A DNA stretch of 8,857 nucleotides from Victivallales bacterium Lenti_02 (GTDB taxonomy: Bacteria; Verrucomicrobiota; Lentisphaeria; Oligosphaerales; Lenti-02), in NCBI GenBank assembly GCA_001603055.1, contig LVAZ01000496.1, forward strand, positions 1 to 8,857, read 5' to 3'. The notes below the pieces were generated by a model that saw only the letters and a program-made list of their open reading frames with translations, did not search any database and was not told where the DNA came from. Made by a program: the position numbers and the translations under genes. Shown here in pieces: positions 8,301-8,857 of this stretch. Numbering within the stretch: position 1 is the stretch's first letter; each line of letters starts with the position of its first letter.

Positions 8301-8438
8301 CAAATCGGCCTCGGCGAGTACGCGGAAACCACCGTCTCCTTCAGCCCGCCCAAGCCCGGCGAGGTGACGCTGACGCTGATCTCCCGAAAGCAGGGCGCCG
8401 AACACTTCCGCGACACCAAGCGCTTCCTGGCCAAGTAG
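5379..8438 (+). CDS. Glycoside hydrolase family 2 enzyme with large extra N-terminal region
   Basis: GH2 enzymes are retaining beta-glycosidases (beta-galactosidase, -glucuronidase, -mannosidase and relatives). The 1019-residue product starts with a likely signal peptide: R3, a hydrophobic stretch to about 18, and AAAGAP at 24-29, so it probably acts in the periplasm or outside. Residues about 30-370 are not a recognisable GH2 domain. The sugar-binding beta-sandwich runs from VSLDGRWHF (about 372) to about 527, an Ig-like domain to about 625, then the TIM barrel opened by RFGFREVWF and YLNG. DRNHPAIVLWSAENEG carries the acid/base Glu756 in the NE motif, and IGEFLFP carries the likely nucleophile Glu844. 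A final beta-rich domain spans about 937-1019. AGGGAGA (5366-5372) six bases before the ATG and the signal peptide fix the start; the open frame extends upstream to 5211 but lacks support. The gene is divergent from the flavoenzyme pair, suggesting one glycoside-utilisation locus. The exact sugar specificity is not determinable here. Confidence 0.9.
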   Translation: MIRTWCVGMVFVLPAIGGLRLEPAAAGAPRLTVAGREWLELASPWVADGGWNGLYRFPEDLGQALETGEVVRESRGTHGAVVQKVTVAETSLTVRYEFDFAAIDGAAHLQWVLALKPELYDGAMVVGETAQPVPLRPLAGANLPGLRRARLLLPSLDLNIEVAAADGEWKLQDARAHAWAKCYRLEYNRNFSLNGSRQGWIELRLSAKAADGGYLPLTAGEAANVRGVPFQLGPAVEGINTKLAAIALWHTAADGPAARGEAVGELEVRYQDREPATYPLRWEEAATSPTDDPRDLADGLLAPLADGSPAWVTSWRNPFPDSPVAGFSCRSLKAGWRALAATGIAAGGDASRLEMMLGALLPGDPVPEETVVSLDGRWHFAPEGDMAPFEIAVPSRWELAKDCRNVHAATYSREFDLPASFRNRRILLRFDAVGEFCEVRINGRSAGQQLVGPVPAEFDLTGLVSVPSAGNRLEVLVKDDTHFSVPRPNADWRDRRHWVPHGIGGNNRKGLFQSVTLRARPPVHIADVRVQTSVREKRITVIHELYNPGRLPVRVTLGGSVRPAAGGEVALTLPAVSVELPGQMTTTVPLEAAWADPVLWQPDQPHLYEMRSLLADEAGKRLHRRDTRFGFREVWFAGIHFYLNGIRCNLRGESPSYNSPNGPLETRATTEAMVRRALAANFNVLRFHAVPAPPHVYEVCDELGMLVIDESAIYASWGMVMPEHPRWLDECRDHLRRWVRRDRNHPAIVLWSAENEGLNCNQLSSAQLAEFARVIDAEDGTRPVIFDGDGDNYGTAPASVKHYVRTIADLEDGGGKASGYGRDLRHDIYWAAEYRQPQPLGIGEFLFPANDAMREKRAEVYATMGLQTRGYRYANWFDIRPYNPNYTGGLGPDGPREEFREAWDVIVKSFAAVAVFDKAYDALGPFPAPPELPVGQAAERTLIVYNDTFADEAVTVQWTAEVGGERFAGADIPLQIGLGEYAETTVSFSPPKPGEVTLTLISRKQGAEHFRDTKRFLAK

Positions 8439-8464
8439 GGACGCCCCATGCCCGCAACCTCTGA

Positions 8465-8497
8465 TTGTTCCCGCCCTGTGTCGCAGGGGAGGAACAA
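8465..8497 (+). terminator. Long hairpin after the GH2 gene, possible terminator
   Basis: TTGTTCC (8465-8471) pairs perfectly with GGAACAA (8491-8497). Inside, after a symmetric two-by-two internal loop, CCCTG (8474-8478) pairs with CAGGG (8484-8488) around a five-base TGTCG loop. It starts 26 bases after the GH2 stop, where a terminator is expected. Neither strand has a clean U-run after the stem, so it may be a Rho-assisted end, a transcript-stabilising hairpin, or part of a structured RNA belonging to the downstream gene. Confidence 0.45.
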
Positions 8498-8512
8498 ATT
8501 CCGCCTTGCTCC

Positions 8513-8544
8513 CCAAAAGAGGCTTGTCTCTTCTCCACTTTTGG
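8513..8544. repeat. Nested, mutually exclusive inverted repeats upstream of the right-edge gene
   Basis: CCAAAAG (8513-8519) and CTTTTGG (8538-8544) form perfect seven-base arms. AAGAG (8517-8521) and CTCTT (8528-8532) form an overlapping five-base stem that cannot coexist fully with the outer one. The alternative pairings are attenuator-like. The right arm lies in the spacer of the candidate promoter at 8524-8553, so it might equally be an operator. Confidence 0.35.
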
Positions 8545-8553
8545 TGTTATACT
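8524..8553 (+). promoter_or_regulatory. Sigma70-like promoter for the dCTP deaminase-like gene
   Basis: TATACT (8548-8553) matches the -10 consensus at five of six positions in a locally AT-rich stretch. TTGTCT (8524-8529), four of six, lies 18 bases upstream. Transcription would start near 8560, leaving a leader of about 62 bases to the ATG at 8622. This is the best promoter by composition in the window and suggests the right-edge gene is transcribed independently of the GH2 gene. Confidence 0.45.
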
Positions 8554-8563
8554 CCTAAGTATT

Positions 8564-8578
8564 ATCTTGCTGGAAGAT
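8564..8578 (+). repeat. Small leader hairpin
   Basis: ATCTT (8564-8568) and AAGAT (8574-8578) form a perfect five-base stem around GCTGG. It would sit near the 5' end of a transcript from the 8524-8553 promoter and would hide the alternative in-frame ATG at 8577, which favours the downstream start at 8622. Confidence 0.25.
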
Positions 8579-8621
8579 GCGGAATGCTGTGTTCAGCCGA
8601 GATGAGAGGAACCTGCCGACC

Positions 8622-8857
8622 ATGAGTCGATTGGCGGATTTGAGCGTGGAAGCCAGTGATTCCGAACTGGTCATAGCTCTCGTCGGGGCGCTAGGCACGG
8701 ACTTGGCCAGGGTTGAGAATTTGCTGGCCGAGAGGCTCGGCCAGGCAAACTATGAGGTGGAGACGATTCACGTCTCGCGGGATGTTGTCCTGCCTCTCCT
8801 GGAACTGGACAAGCGATGTCCAGCGGATAAGGTGCTGCCTCCAGACATGACAAGGAG
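8622..8857 (+). CDS. Probable anti-phage dCTP deaminase (AvcD-like), N-terminal fragment
   Basis: The first 78 residues are visible and the frame is open at the right edge. ELVIALVGALGTDL (15-28) followed by an amphipathic helix and YEVETIHVSRDV (44-55) matches, from memory, the opening of the P-loop-kinase-like domain of anti-phage dCTP deaminases. In that family a C-terminal zinc deaminase converts dCTP (and dCMP) to the uracil form on infection, starving the phage of a nucleotide. The deaminase motifs would lie outside the window, so the call rests on the N-domain only; another nucleotide-kinase-like protein is possible. The ATG at 8622 has GAGAGGA 11 bases upstream. An in-frame ATG at 8577 would add 15 residues but lacks a well-spaced ribosome-binding site. 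Codon use differs from the neighbours (ATA, CTA, TTG, AAT, TAT), and G+C is about 58% by hand count against about two thirds nearby, consistent with horizontal acquisition. Confidence 0.55.
   Translation, partial: MSRLADLSVEASDSELVIALVGALGTDLARVENLLAERLGQANYEVETIHVSRDVVLPLLELDKRCPADKVLPPDMTR

Noticed and set aside
7568..8464. 298-codon plus-strand frame overlapping the GH2 3' half
   Set aside because: It is an out-of-frame Arg-rich shadow of the GH2 coding sequence.
1..8857. CRISPR arrays, tRNA or rRNA genes, insertion sequences
   Set aside because: No regularly spaced repeats, cloverleaf-like segments, rRNA signatures or transposase motifs with terminal repeats were found on either strand by reading.

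Overview
The window is high-GC bacterial DNA, about two thirds G+C over most of its length, with six genes visible in full or nearly so and one more starting at the right edge. Genes are tightly packed and alternate in strand. The combination of a Lon protease, a glycerophosphodiester phosphodiesterase, a DUF554 membrane protein, a FAD-dependent oxidoreductase with a helical-repeat tail and a large glycoside hydrolase family 2 enzyme recalls carbohydrate-degrading members of the Planctomycetes-Verrucomicrobia-Lentisphaerae group. That placement is a weak inference from gene content; no rRNA or tRNA is present to support it.

Left part (1-2738): the N-terminal 351 residues of Lon run off the left edge on the minus strand, preceded on the same strand by a cytosolic UgpQ-like glycerophosphodiester phosphodiesterase. 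A 135-base divergent spacer with a plausible promoter on each strand separates this from a plus-strand DUF554 (YqgA/YdfK-like) membrane protein. These look like housekeeping genes.

Middle part (2735-8438): two minus-strand genes, a 232-residue Rossmann-type protein and a 570-residue FAD-dependent oxidoreductase, are translationally coupled through an ATGA overlap. The latter meets the DUF554 gene tail to tail with stop codons overlapping by 4 bases. A 236-base divergent spacer separates the pair from a plus-strand, probably exported, 1019-residue GH2 glycosidase. The divergent arrangement suggests one sugar or glycoside utilisation locus, with hydrolysis outside the cytoplasm and oxidation of a released product, but the substrate cannot be read from the sequence.

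Right part (8439-8857): composition changes abruptly. The 183-base spacer after the GH2 gene holds several hairpins and a good sigma70-like promoter and is about 50% G+C over its last 120 bases. It leads into the first 78 codons of a gene that I recognise, with moderate confidence, as the N-terminal nucleotide-binding domain of an anti-phage dCTP deaminase (AvcD-like). This is the likely edge of a horizontally acquired defence module that continues past the window, and the structured leader is where an AvcI-type regulatory RNA would be expected. It is the most interesting part of the window.
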